Positions 1 to 8,113 of a DNA stretch of 21,412 nucleotides are shown piece by piece. The stretch is from NCBI GenBank assembly GCA_002396645.1, contig DGYI01000018.1:2056-23467 (forward strand). Reading direction: 5' to 3'. The notes under the pieces are model-generated. The model was not told the origin of the DNA, did not search any database, and saw only the letters and a list, made by a program, of their open reading frames with translations. The DNA is from Firmicutes bacterium UBA5010. Its GTDB lineage: Bacteria; Bacillota; Clostridia; Tissierellales; Sedimentibacteraceae. Made by a program: the position numbers and the translations under genes. Position 1 is the first letter of the stretch; each line of letters begins with the position of its first letter.

Positions 1-285
1 ATATGCTGTAGATGATGTTTCTCCGAGACTTAATCCGCTTGGTATATCATTTACAGTTGCTATTTCATTACCATTAAGTGTGGCAATACCAGTAAACTGA
101 GGATTTTCTTTTGGTGCATAATTCATTTCCGGCAGCTGATTTGACGGTATTTTGCCATCTATCAAGTCAGCTCGTTTTGCAAGTTCCTCATCAATAATAT
201 CGAAATTATTATTAATTCCATCGATGTTTATGTTGTCGTTTCCTTGTTGCTTTTCTAAGTTATAATTAGTTGTGTATTCTGCCAT
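1..285 (-). CDS. Tail fibre / tail collar-type protein, N-terminal part (truncated by window edge)
   Basis: An ATG at 285 opens a frame that runs off the window after 95 codons. It follows an AGGTGAT-type ribosome binding site and starts just after the stop of the XkdU-like gene. The visible N-terminus (MAEYTTNYNLEKQQGND) is followed by the pattern NNNFDIIDEELAKRADLIDGK and then IPSNQLPEMNYAPKENPQFTG, which is typical of the baseplate-proximal end of Firmicutes phage tail fibres; the last visible part (TLNGNEIATVND) resembles a fibre repeat. Its position right after XkdU matches the receptor-binding fibre slot of PBSX-like tails. The receptor-binding C-terminus is outside the window, so specificity cannot be judged. 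Confidence 0.8.
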   Translation of the reverse strand, partial: MAEYTTNYNLEKQQGNDNINIDGINNNFDIIDEELAKRADLIDGKIPSNQLPEMNYAPKENPQFTGIATLNGNEIATVNDIPSGLSLGETSSTAY

Positions 286-289
286 TCTA

Positions 290-817
290 TCACCTCACTC
301 TTAATTGATTCCACGTATAGGCACCTGCTTGCTGCCATGTCATGTGCGCTATATCGCTCCACGTGTTATATGTATACTCGAAAGTAAAAGCTAAATGCGC
401 CGGCTTAATTTCCTCGATTGTGAGTGTCAAATCTGCCATATTGACCGGTATACCCTTTACACCAACAAACTTTACTATAAAGCTGTAGTCCTCGAAATTT
501 TCTATTACTTCTACTTCTCCATTGCTGTAAGAAAAAGCAACATCCTCAAGCATTTTCTTAGTTACTGTTCCGACTCCTTTTGCCCTTGCTTTTATTCTCT
601 CACGTCTGAAGGTATCAGATTTCGTAACATCAACTGTAAGTCCGTATATTTTTTCATACCGACTCAATAAGTCTGTAGCTGTACTTACAAAACACTGGTC
701 TATTGTATTATCAAAATCGGCAACAAGCGTATTTATTTCATCGCTAAGTATTCCTTGAAGCTCTTTCATAGTGTTATTTTTATCATATACCGGCGGCAAA
801 TAATTCATCAGATCCAT
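290..817 (-). CDS. xkdU: Baseplate/tail protein, XkdU-like (DUF2313, YmfQ family)
   Basis: The product is 175 aa. It begins MDLMNYLPPVYDKNNTMKELQ, the typical opening of the YmfQ/XkdU family, in which a conserved N-terminal LPPxY is followed by a helical region. The end (WSDIAHMTWQQAGAYTWNQL) has the tryptophan-rich repeats seen in clostridial members. The gene starts one base after the baseplate J stop and ends five bases before the fibre start, so it sits in the conserved order J protein, XkdU, fibre. Family proteins link the baseplate to the tail fibres. The assignment rests on both sequence and gene order. Confidence 0.85.
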   Translation of the reverse strand: MDLMNYLPPVYDKNNTMKELQGILSDEINTLVADFDNTIDQCFVSTATDLLSRYEKIYGLTVDVTKSDTFRRERIKARAKGVGTVTKKMLEDVAFSYSNGEVEVIENFEDYSFIVKFVGVKGIPVNMADLTLTIEEIKPAHLAFTFEYTYNTWSDIAHMTWQQAGAYTWNQLRVR

Positions 818-818
818 A

Positions 819-1838
819 TTAACTTACCTCCGTAAGCGTGATTGTTCCTATCATAGGCATTTCTGTATCTCCGATTGGTATATTTCCATTTCCCCCATTA
901 ACTAATAAAGAATTATAGTCTGCTATTCCGGGAGTAGATAAAAGTATACTTCCTATCTTAGCATAGCTTACACTGTATGTCTCAAAGGTTAATTCTTTGA
1001 AATAATTTGCTATTAAGGCGGTAAATGAAGCCACTACATCATCATAAATAACAGAACCATCCAAAACGATATTGGCTGTTATTCCTATTGTTTTTTCATT
1101 TGGACTATCCACAGTCACTGATGCTCCTATAGGTCTTACGGTTTCAATGTAGTCATGTACAGCAGACTCTAAACTTTCATCAATTTCCATATTGCTGTTT
1201 ACTATAATAACCTTTACAGTACCGTTACCGTCCCATAATGGAAAGACTTTAGCATCGCCGACACCAGGCACTAACAAAGCCCATTCTTTATAGTTAAATG
1301 CATTACCACTTGTTGAAGGCCTTTGAAGATATGCATAGAACCTTGACCTCAGATTATCGTCCGATTCGGTATTTTGACCTGAAGAAATAATGTCCGTCAA
1401 TATAGCCGTAATTCCTGATATGTTATCAATGTTCTCAAGCGTACCGGTATATGTGTTTCCTACTTCTCCGTATTGCTCGCATTCAGCCATGTATGTGTTG
1501 GTTAATATAATCTCCGTAATAACATAAAATGTGTCATTCAATCCCCATCTGCTGCCTATAGGTATGTTTCCGTTTGTAATTACTTTTCTTATTGCTCTGG
1601 TGGTCAGCTTTCTTGTCAATCCGTAATCAGCAACTACCCTGTCCAGGTATTCTCCTACCGCTGTATCACCGGACACCAGGTCAATAAAATTGTTTAAATT
1701 AAAATAGGTCTGTGCCAATTGGAATGCTGCAGGAGCAAGAGCATCATAAATAATAGAGCCTTCTCTTTTATCCACATCGCTTGTAACTCTATTAAGCATA
1801 TCGTTTAATATATTTTCATATGTCATATTTTCAAACAT
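819..1838 (-). CDS. xkdT: Baseplate J-like protein (XkdT / gpJ family)
   Basis: The product is 339 aa, close to the family's usual length. It has the baseplate J hallmarks: an N-terminal helix with DVDKREGSIIYDALAPAAFQL (residues about 19-40), a central SDDNLRSRFYAYLQRPSTSGNAFNYKEWA segment (about 158-187), and GVGDAKVFPLWDGNGTVKVIIV just after it. In contractile tails this protein forms the wedge core that triggers sheath contraction. The start ATG shares one base with the TGA stop of the preceding gene (TGATG), indicating translational coupling. No defect is visible. Confidence 0.92.
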   Translation of the reverse strand: MFENMTYENILNDMLNRVTSDVDKREGSIIYDALAPAAFQLAQTYFNLNNFIDLVSGDTAVGEYLDRVVADYGLTRKLTTRAIRKVITNGNIPIGSRWGLNDTFYVITEIILTNTYMAECEQYGEVGNTYTGTLENIDNISGITAILTDIISSGQNTESDDNLRSRFYAYLQRPSTSGNAFNYKEWALLVPGVGDAKVFPLWDGNGTVKVIIVNSNMEIDESLESAVHDYIETVRPIGASVTVDSPNEKTIGITANIVLDGSVIYDDVVASFTALIANYFKELTFETYSVSYAKIGSILLSTPGIADYNSLLVNGGNGNIPIGDTEMPMIGTITLTEVS

Positions 1839-2233
1839 CAGATGTTCACCTCCTGCCTTATATTTAGATCGCCATAAATACTCTGCACATCAAAAGTACA
1901 GCTGATAGCATCTCCGTTTTCTTGGTACTGAAAATTATCAACGCTTGTAATTCTTTCATCTTGAAACAAACAATCCTTGATGCGTCTTTTTAGCTCAATT
2001 TTCACATAATCTCTGTCTTTGCCTATGAGGTTTCCAAGTTCAATCCCATAATAAAAGCTATATATCGGATACTCGTATTTTTCTGTACTGAGTGCCTTAT
2101 ATATAGCTTGTTCTAATGCGTTTATTTCATCTATGTAGCCTTGCAGTTTCGATTCTGTCATTTTATATGTTCGTGTAGTTTGTACAATATCCTCTAAAGT
2201 TAACTCTGCTGATATTAAGCTGTTAGGAATCAT
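1838..2233 (-). CDS. xkdS: Baseplate wedge protein, XkdS-like (DUF2634, gp25-related)
   Basis: The product is 131 aa and matches the DUF2634/XkdS family in size and position. Visible family features are YKMTESKLQGYIDEINALEQAIYKALSTEKYEYPIYSFYYGIELGNLIGKD, in which the motif YPIYSxxYGIEL is highly characteristic, and the C-terminal IRQEVNI. It is functionally comparable to T4 gp25, which attaches the sheath to the baseplate. It overlaps the preceding gene by four bases and the next by one, consistent with a tightly coupled baseplate operon. Confidence 0.9.
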   Translation of the reverse strand: MIPNSLISAELTLEDIVQTTRTYKMTESKLQGYIDEINALEQAIYKALSTEKYEYPIYSFYYGIELGNLIGKDRDYVKIELKRRIKDCLFQDERITSVDNFQYQENGDAISCTFDVQSIYGDLNIRQEVNI

Positions 2234-2463
2234 TCAGAAACCACCTCCAGGATATAAAACTGCTGACCGCCGTGGTTTCGTAACAATCGAACCTTACGTC
2301 CAAGCACTAAAGAACCTTTTAAGTTACCTACAACCAGTTCAAGAGGTATTGTTAATTTATCACTTATCTTAATCCCTTCATTTGTTACCGTGCCAATTAA
2401 AAAGCTGCACAGTTTAGCATTATTAAGGTAGTTTTGAACAATTGTTTTAATTTCATTTATCAC
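2230..2463 (-). CDS. xkdR: DUF2577 family baseplate-associated protein (XkdR-like)
   Basis: This small protein of 77 aa lies between the hub and the gp25-like gene, the slot of XkdR in PBSX. The central segment (GTVTNEGIKISDKLTIPLELVVGNLKG) and the C-terminal pattern of a basic-hydrophobic strand followed by QQFYILEV match DUF2577, a small beta-barrel-like family restricted to contractile-tailed phages. It overlaps both neighbours by four bases. The exact role is not established; a baseplate hub accessory is likely. Confidence 0.8.
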   Translation of the reverse strand: MINEIKTIVQNYLNNAKLCSFLIGTVTNEGIKISDKLTIPLELVVGNLKGSLVLGRKVRLLRNHGGQQFYILEVVSE

Positions 2464-3398
2464 ATTGCCACCTCCACTGTCATAGTATGGACCGGCAGAA
2501 AATTATGAGTAACAGAACGTACTATAAGCCTTTTGTTAAGCTCTATGTCCTCGATGCTTCCGTAAAAACTGCTCCCGGCTCTTATTCTCACATCACCTAA
2601 GCAGTTTAATGTAAGTGTTTCCGCCTCACGGTTGTATAAACTCAATAGCATATCAGTTTTTGCCTTAATTTGAGACGCATTACTATTCTTATCTAAAACC
2701 TCAAAATATTGCAGTAAGCCATATTTATTTACAGAGTTACTATCTTTTGCAATATATGCATCCCTTTTGCCGGATGCCTCGTTATCACTAACGAGTTTAA
2801 TTACATTGTATAAGTCATCAATAGATTTTTCATACTCATAATCGTAACAAAAATTTTCATCACCCAAAATCAAATCTAACTTTAAATCTTCTAAATCCCT
2901 TATAGCTACTCCGCCAAATTCATCACGCAAAGCAAACCACTTGCCTTTATTGGTCAATGTGTCAGATATCGCACTATATATGATATCAAGCCATGTTTTG
3001 TCGTCTTGAACGCTTGTAGGAAGAGCATATTCGGCATCCATAATTATGCCGGTTCTCAGTCCAAAATAGTTACACATTCTCCTTGTTAGTGTAGACACAG
3101 TATCACTCTTTACAACTATTGTATCTTTAGCTTTACAATATCTTAACTGGTCATAGGCAATTACTGATGTTTCCTTTTTCTTGTTTTGTCCATGTTTAAA
3201 TACATACCCATAAAAAATATTTTCACTATCGTATTTAAACCTTACGACACTTCCGTTCTGAATTTTCAAATCGTCATCAATATATGAAAAATCCAGTTTA
3301 CTGCAACCGTCATTAAGCCTATCTGTGTATGATATGTCTTTGAGCAAATCGTTTATTTCATATATTTTCCCTTCTACTTCAACTAAAAACTCAATCAT
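2460..3398 (-). CDS. xkdQ: Tail hub protein, XkdQ-like (gpD/gp27-type)
   Basis: The product is 312 aa, close to the usual size of XkdQ-type hub proteins. It begins IEFLVEVEGKIYEINDLLKDISYTDRLNDG, a barrel-type start typical of hub proteins, and contains a central TVSTLTRRMCNYFGLRTG-like helix and DDKTWLDIIYSAISDTL. The C-terminus (LIVRSVTHNFLPVHTMTVEVAM) is the family's characteristic closing strand pattern. The protein caps the tail tube and carries the central spike. It sits between the LysM baseplate protein and DUF2577 and overlaps both by four bases. Confidence 0.88.
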   Translation of the reverse strand: MIEFLVEVEGKIYEINDLLKDISYTDRLNDGCSKLDFSYIDDDLKIQNGSVVRFKYDSENIFYGYVFKHGQNKKKETSVIAYDQLRYCKAKDTIVVKSDTVSTLTRRMCNYFGLRTGIIMDAEYALPTSVQDDKTWLDIIYSAISDTLTNKGKWFALRDEFGGVAIRDLEDLKLDLILGDENFCYDYEYEKSIDDLYNVIKLVSDNEASGKRDAYIAKDSNSVNKYGLLQYFEVLDKNSNASQIKAKTDMLLSLYNREAETLTLNCLGDVRIRAGSSFYGSIEDIELNKRLIVRSVTHNFLPVHTMTVEVAM

Positions 3399-4054
3399 AC
3401 AGGTATCACCAACTTTTGTCCTGGGTATATAAGAGAAGGATTCTTGATTTTGTCCTTATTTGCATTATATATTTTAGGATATTTAGAGCCGTCTCCATAA
3501 TATTTCTTTGCTATTGCCCATAAACTATCACCAATTACTACAGTATGATTTCCTGAACTCTTAGGATTCATCTCAGGTTGTGATTTAGACAGAGTATTTA
3601 CAATTATGCCGCTATATTGCACAACAGCCTGTTTTTTGCTGTATTGTTTATATTCAACTAAGTTAAAAGAAGCATATTTATCTCCCTCTTCTCCAGATTT
3701 TTCTGTTATGTTAAGCTGCTGAATCAGTACAAGAGAATTTATATCCTCTCCGATTCCGTTGCTTGCTATAAATCTCACAGGTTTTAGCGACTTTCTGCAT
3801 TCATCGAAAATCTTAAGATAGTAATCTGATCCTTTAAAATCTCCGGCTGTTTCAACATAGCTACGCACGCTATAGGGTAATTCAACTTCAAAACTATATT
3901 CAGTAAGTTCCATATGAGAAGGGACGACTATTTGACCTAATTTTAATATCTCATATTTTTTACTTGCTTGTACTGATGATACTTCGATTTGTTCAGGATT
4001 AACTGGTAATCTATATGTCATATTGTTATAATCAAAAAATACTGCATAACTCAT
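3395..4054 (-). CDS. xkdP: LysM-domain baseplate protein (XkdP-like, gp53-type)
   Basis: The product is 219 aa. The N-terminal part (residues 1-145) begins MSYAVFFDYNNMTYRLPVNPEQ, typical of clostridial XkdP-like proteins, and a C-terminal LysM domain spans about 168-218, with HTVVIGDSLWAIAKKYYG at its start and IYPGQKLVIPV at its end. LysM in this position is thought to bind the hub or peptidoglycan during tail penetration. It follows the tape measure gene with a one-base overlap and precedes the hub gene with a four-base overlap, the canonical order. Confidence 0.92.
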   Translation of the reverse strand: MSYAVFFDYNNMTYRLPVNPEQIEVSSVQASKKYEILKLGQIVVPSHMELTEYSFEVELPYSVRSYVETAGDFKGSDYYLKIFDECRKSLKPVRFIASNGIGEDINSLVLIQQLNITEKSGEEGDKYASFNLVEYKQYSKKQAVVQYSGIIVNTLSKSQPEMNPKSSGNHTVVIGDSLWAIAKKYYGDGSKYPKIYNANKDKIKNPSLIYPGQKLVIPV

Positions 4055-5877
4055 TAATCGTATGCCCCCTCTGCTACTGTTGCTATTTCTTCCTGAAGGA
4101 TTTTCTTTATCCTGCCAACAACTTTATTTGCGTCAGCCTCTTCATGTACGTCACCAAAAGTAATTTGTATATTAGGTGCTAAGGTTGCGGTACTGAATTT
4201 ATTTATGTATTCTCTTTCTGCAATATCCCTTAAATATTGTAAATCCTCATCAGCCATATTAACATCAACTTTACCGTTTGAGCCGGCACCTTCAACAACT
4301 ATTGGATTGTTACCCGTGCCACTTGTATCAAATTTATTAAAGCCTTCTAAAGCATCTCCTATACTATTTGATATTTGTTTTCCCACAGAGCTACCTTTTG
4401 AGTAACCGTCTGAGAAATCCATAAATTCTTTAGTTTTTACTATTTCTTCCCATTCAGATTCATTTTTAATCTTTTGTGCTTTATCCGCTATATTATCCTT
4501 AAAATTAGATAGACCGCTTGTAATATCAATTTCGACACCGGGTATTTTGTTTATTAAATCCTCTATTCCTTGTAACATGGTCTCAATAAATCCTAACACC
4601 GCTACCATTAAGTCGTAAAACAATATTTGTACAGATGCGATAGGGTTTTTAAACACATTCCCGAAAAAATTAATAAATGCCGCTACAGCGTTCCAAATCA
4701 TTACAAACGCATTATAGAAAAATGTTACAAAAGCTCCTACTACCCCACCTACAAAACCGAATATCTCTTCCCAGCTTATACCGAATTGTCTTGCTGCAGA
4801 TATTAAAATTGCTATTACCGCTATAATCAATAAAATAGGCCAATAAACAGCCAGCCATGCTATTGCTTGTGCTCCTAGAGGAGGTATCATTGCCCACAGT
4901 TTTGCAATCATTGCCGCAAGATATAAGCCTGTGATTAATGCAAGTATTGGTCCAATAGTTCCCCAACCACTTACCACTGAATCAATAAGCCAGAAAACAG
5001 CTTGTGAAATTAAATCGAGCCCTATAATAATTCCGTTTATAAACTGCTGTGCACTATCTGTATTTATCAGTTTGTTGACTTTGGCTATAACTGCATCAAA
5101 TGCTTGTAACCCCCCATTTTTTATTTTATTCCAAACATCCGCAAAGGTCATCGGCAAAGTTTCAAATTTAGCGTTTATGTCGTCACCCGCAGCAAACATA
5201 GCGTTCTTTATAATATCTGCAGTGATAGTTCCTTTCGCAGACATTTCTTTTAATTCACCTTTAGACTTACCCGTAAATTTTGCAATAGCGTCTGCTATCA
5301 TCGGTGCATTTTCCATTATGGACCTAAATTCATCACCCTGCAACTTTCCTGCTGACATAGCTTGTGTGAGCTGCAAGAGAGCAGATGATTGTTCAGAAGA
5401 ACTTGCCCCACCAACCTTAAAGGATTTTTGAATAAGCTCGGTAAATGCTATTAATTCATCATTGGAATCGAAAGAATCTCCGGCCAGAATACCTATTTTA
5501 GATATTGCGCTTGCCATGTCGGCATAGGATCCTTTTGAACGGTTAGCTGCTGCAAATATTTTATCTTGTAACTCTGCCTGTGTCTGTAAACCATCGTTAA
5601 TTAAATTAAGTCTTGCAGCTGTATTCGTATACTCATCTGCTATGCTCATGCCTTTTATTGCACCGGCAATTAGTGCAGCAATACTTAAAAACTTACCCAG
5701 TCCTGAACTAGCCTTAGTCGCACTGGCTCCGGTGTCATTCAATGTTTTATTAAATTTATCTGTTTGACCACTTGCCTTTAATATTTTATTTGTTGCTTCA
5801 TCCGTTTTCTTATTTATTTTATTAATGGTCGATGAATAACCGTCAAATAATTTGAACACCGATTTTAATGTCGCCAT
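4054..5877 (-). CDS. Tail tape measure protein
   Basis: The product is 607 aa. After a helical N-terminus, residues about 75-260 form the TIGR02675-type tape measure domain (EYTNTAARLNLIND, GKLQGDEFRSIMENAPMIA, LPMTFADVWNKIKNGG). Hydrophobic segments at about 305-435 probably form the membrane-active part used during DNA delivery. The ATG overlaps the stop of the frameshift extension of the chaperone (TAATG). It is short for a contractile-tail tape measure: PBSX-type proteins can exceed 1,000 residues. At 1.5 angstrom per helical residue it would set a tail of roughly 90 nm. The reading frame is intact. Confidence 0.93.
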   Translation of the reverse strand: MATLKSVFKLFDGYSSTINKINKKTDEATNKILKASGQTDKFNKTLNDTGASATKASSGLGKFLSIAALIAGAIKGMSIADEYTNTAARLNLINDGLQTQAELQDKIFAAANRSKGSYADMASAISKIGILAGDSFDSNDELIAFTELIQKSFKVGGASSSEQSSALLQLTQAMSAGKLQGDEFRSIMENAPMIADAIAKFTGKSKGELKEMSAKGTITADIIKNAMFAAGDDINAKFETLPMTFADVWNKIKNGGLQAFDAVIAKVNKLINTDSAQQFINGIIIGLDLISQAVFWLIDSVVSGWGTIGPILALITGLYLAAMIAKLWAMIPPLGAQAIAWLAVYWPILLIIAVIAILISAARQFGISWEEIFGFVGGVVGAFVTFFYNAFVMIWNAVAAFINFFGNVFKNPIASVQILFYDLMVAVLGFIETMLQGIEDLINKIPGVEIDITSGLSNFKDNIADKAQKIKNESEWEEIVKTKEFMDFSDGYSKGSSVGKQISNSIGDALEGFNKFDTSGTGNNPIVVEGAGSNGKVDVNMADEDLQYLRDIAEREYINKFSTATLAPNIQITFGDVHEEADANKVVGRIKKILQEEIATVAEGAYD

Positions 5878-6065
5878 TAACGCTTGCCTCCCTTCGACTT
5901 TATTTTGGATAATTCTCTTTTTTCATTTTCAACTCTTATCTGTATACTTGCGTATATAAAAGCTCTCTCTTTATCACTCATACCTGCAAGAACAGAAGGA
6001 AGAATATGAAGCTTTTGCAAGGCAAAATGTGCAAGATTAAACTCTACATCACCTTGCTTTATTAG
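5877..6065 (-). CDS. -1 frameshift extension of the tail assembly chaperone (gpT-like part)
   Basis: After a -1 slip on the heptamer A AAA AAC (6071-6065) the frame continues for 62 codons (starting LIKQGDVEFNLAHFALQKLH, then a helix with MSDKERAFIYASIQIRVENE) to a TAA at 5879-5877 that overlaps the tape measure ATG. There is no ribosome binding site and start of its own at the beginning of this frame. The segment's helical content, position between chaperone and tape measure, and end exactly at the tape measure start match the G/GT pairs of long-tailed phages, in which the longer fusion recruits tape measure and tube subunits. The fusion would be 195 residues. Confidence 0.85.
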   Translation of the reverse strand, partial: LIKQGDVEFNLAHFALQKLHILPSVLAGMSDKERAFIYASIQIRVENEKRELSKIKSKGGKR

Positions 6066-6463
6066 TTTTTTGCTTCTTCAATATCCTCGTTTATATCAGC
6101 ATCTAAGCCGCTTAATTCCTGTGCTGCCTGTGCTAATTCTGCATATTCTCCGAGGTATAGCATCTTTTGCAATAGCGCAGATTCACCTAACACTTCATAT
6201 GCCTTTTGCAATTCAGCATTTTTCAAATCAGGAAATACAACTGCAGCGGCTGTCAATGCCGATACATATTCTGCTCTATCGAAAGTTTCAACACCTTTTT
6301 TATCTCTTTTAGTGTATTTTTTAATCAATTGTTTGTTTTCAGCTTGAGAAATCGGACGAATGATAAAAGGTACCGGCTTTCCGTCCTCTTGAAATCTGTT
6401 TGAAATAATAACTTCCTTATTTTCAGCCTTTATCGGATTTAAAAATGCATTTAATGAGCTCAT
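6062..6463 (-). CDS. xkdN: Tail assembly chaperone (XkdN-like, gpG-type)
   Basis: The product is 133 aa. It begins MSSLNAFLNPIKAENKEVII, and contains PFIIRPISQAENKQLIKKY and a helical C-terminal part that ends in an acidic tail. This is the conserved pattern of XkdN-type proteins, which bind the tape measure during tail assembly. It lies directly upstream of the tape measure, with only the frameshift extension between. In most relatives it follows the tube gene; here a TerB_N-like gene separates the two. A ribosome binding site, AAGGAATGA, precedes the ATG. Confidence 0.88.
   Translation of the reverse strand: MSSLNAFLNPIKAENKEVIISNRFQEDGKPVPFIIRPISQAENKQLIKKYTKRDKKGVETFDRAEYVSALTAAAVVFPDLKNAELQKAYEVLGESALLQKMLYLGEYAELAQAAQELSGLDADINEDIEEAKN
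6065..6071 (-). promoter_or_regulatory. Slippery heptamer for -1 ribosomal frameshift
   Basis: Reading on the minus strand, the last sense codons of the chaperone are GCA AAA AAC followed by TAA. A AAA AAC is an ideal X XXY YYZ slippery site in the correct zero-frame phase, and a stop immediately after it is typical of tail chaperone frameshifts. The downstream -1 frame is open for 62 codons. No strong stimulatory hairpin was evident by eye directly downstream. Confidence 0.85.
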
Positions 6464-6486
6464 ATAATCATTCCTTTCTTTCCTAA

Positions 6487-6514
6487 TATAAAAAGCACTC
6501 CATTGAGTGCTTTT
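6487..6514 (-). terminator. Intrinsic terminator between moron and tail chaperone (bidirectional-looking)
   Basis: A perfect 10-bp inverted repeat, AAAAGCACTC at 6491-6500 and GAGTGCTTTT at 6505-6514, encloses the 4-base loop CATT. In the minus direction it is followed by TTTTTATATT, in the plus direction by TTTTATTTTTT. It lies 11 bases after the TerB_N-like gene's stop. On the minus strand it would reduce transcription into the tail genes, so readthrough or antitermination must supply them. Confidence 0.75.
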
Positions 6515-6524
6515 ATTTTTTGTA

Positions 6525-8003
6525 TCACGTATCTAATTCTTTTTTCTTTCGATTCTTTCTATTTATTTGCTTTACTCTCTCATGTGTTTCCATAAATAAC
6601 ATCAAGGCTTTCTCAGCAAATTCTTCATTTGATGTTATATCTGGGACATAAACAAATCTGTTGTCAAATTTTAAAGAATAATTAGCCATTGCCAAAACAA
6701 ATTTATCAGTGCAGTTATAAAAATCCTCTCTATAAACTTTATAGTAAGGTTCACCATATAGCTCAACCAGTACACTGTCTAGCTCTTGTAAAAATAAATC
6801 ATATTGGTTTTTTACATACCGGTCATTGGTAAAACCGACAGATTTGCGTATTCTTATTAAATCGTATGACGAATATTTATTTACTAGGGCTCCTATAACA
6901 AAAGTAGCTAAATCTCGTGAGGATGTCTCTAAGTTAATTTTTTCAATCAAATCAATTCTTCTGTGCATAAATGCTGATATCAAAAGAGCATCTGATGAAT
7001 ATGCAAGGAACGAGCTATTTTTATGGTTCATCCTTAGCCGATTTATCATATTTACTGCTTTTTCAAATCTTCCATGCAATAAATGTCTTTCTAAGCCATA
7101 ATAAAAGATAAATACATAGCCTATATCTATTTCGGTATTCGTCACATCCTCCAGCCATTTTAAATACATATATCTTTGTTCCGGTGAAAGTTTATCATAG
7201 CTTGGATAATACCCTATGCTTTCTTTAATGTCTACCGAAAGCACCATGTGCCTAATAGGTAATGTGGTATCTATCAAGGAAGGTTCATTTACCATATTAT
7301 TTTCATTATCGCTGTAATTTTTACCCTTCACCCAAAGGAGCTCTTTCACATCGTCAGGTAAATTTACTCCCTTAATAAGCACCTCTCGATTATCAGGCAC
7401 CTCTTTTTCTTCCATTACAACATTAAAAATATCTGAATTAATCGCAATTAATTTTTTCTGGCTTTGTACACTGTTAGAATTTTGACCCTTACCTAATTTG
7501 TTAAAATCATTCACCCTGCTGTTGTAACACTCATTAATTTTACTAAATAACTCATAATACTTTGCATCACTTATTATGCCTTGTTCGACACACTCTCTTA
7601 AAATATCAAGCTTTTCCAAAGCTAAAACATGTCTTGAAAAGAACGTATCTACATTTTTCGTTTTTGCCATTAATTCATAGCAATCATTTAGTATTCCCAA
7701 TGTGCTTTCAAGTTCATATTTAAGTGTTTTGTTTGGCGCATTATGTTGTTTGTTAGAAATTGGTGTTATTGATATAGTATTTCTATCTTTGCGGGAATTA
7801 TGTTCCATATTTGTGCTATCATGGTAATTATCTTTTTTCTTCTTACGTGAAATCTTAAAGTACAATATTATTATTGGAATAGTGGCCATAATTATCATAA
7901 CTAAGTAATCCCCTGGACTATATTTTCCAAAATTCAATACCATACTTGAAATGCATAACATCTCCCACCCTATTAACAAAAGCATCAATAAACCCTTTTT
8001 CAA
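6525..8003 (-). CDS. Membrane-anchored TerB_N-domain-like protein (moron)
   Basis: The product is 492 aa and is not a tail component. Two predicted membrane segments (about 4-25 and 33-50) are followed by a basic patch (KKKK) and a Ser/Asn-rich linker, so most of the chain is probably cytoplasmic. The segment at 270-310 (SPEQRYMYLKWLEDV, IDIGYVFIFYYGLERHLL) is the signature of the TerB N-terminal domain, known from tellurite/stress-associated and other bacterial proteins. The start is TTG at 8003, preceded by AAGGGG with nine bases spacing; no ATG is in frame upstream. It has its own promoter-like site upstream and terminator downstream, the definition of a moron. The biochemical function is unknown. 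Confidence 0.8.
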   Translation of the reverse strand: MKKGLLMLLLIGWEMLCISSMVLNFGKYSPGDYLVMIIMATIPIIILYFKISRKKKKDNYHDSTNMEHNSRKDRNTISITPISNKQHNAPNKTLKYELESTLGILNDCYELMAKTKNVDTFFSRHVLALEKLDILRECVEQGIISDAKYYELFSKINECYNSRVNDFNKLGKGQNSNSVQSQKKLIAINSDIFNVVMEEKEVPDNREVLIKGVNLPDDVKELLWVKGKNYSDNENNMVNEPSLIDTTLPIRHMVLSVDIKESIGYYPSYDKLSPEQRYMYLKWLEDVTNTEIDIGYVFIFYYGLERHLLHGRFEKAVNMINRLRMNHKNSSFLAYSSDALLISAFMHRRIDLIEKINLETSSRDLATFVIGALVNKYSSYDLIRIRKSVGFTNDRYVKNQYDLFLQELDSVLVELYGEPYYKVYREDFYNCTDKFVLAMANYSLKFDNRFVYVPDITSNEEFAEKALMLFMETHERVKQINRKNRKKKELDT

Positions 8004-8040
8004 AGCATCATCCCCTTTATAAAACTCTTAATATAAATAT

Positions 8041-8069
8041 ATTCTACAAAATATATTAGATTTTTACAA
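8041..8069 (-). promoter_or_regulatory. Candidate sigma-A promoter of the TerB_N-like gene
   Basis: On the minus strand TTGTAA (8069-8064) and TAGAAT (8046-8041) are separated by exactly 17 bases, each one or two mismatches from consensus. They lie about 40 bases upstream of the TTG start at 8003, in the 110-base gap after the tube gene. This would let the moron be expressed in the lysogen independently of the late operon. Confidence 0.6.
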
Positions 8070-8113
8070 GGAGTTTCCATTTTATAATATTTTCAAAGCA
8101 AAATTAAGTACTT

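Noticed and set aside
4931..5431. 166-codon open frame on the plus strand
   Set aside because: It is fully antisense to the tape measure gene and has no family features or ribosome binding site.
7981..8003. ATG start for the TerB_N-like gene
   Set aside because: The two ATGs just upstream (in GATGATGC) are out of frame and end at once in TGA; TTG at 8003 is the only suitable start.
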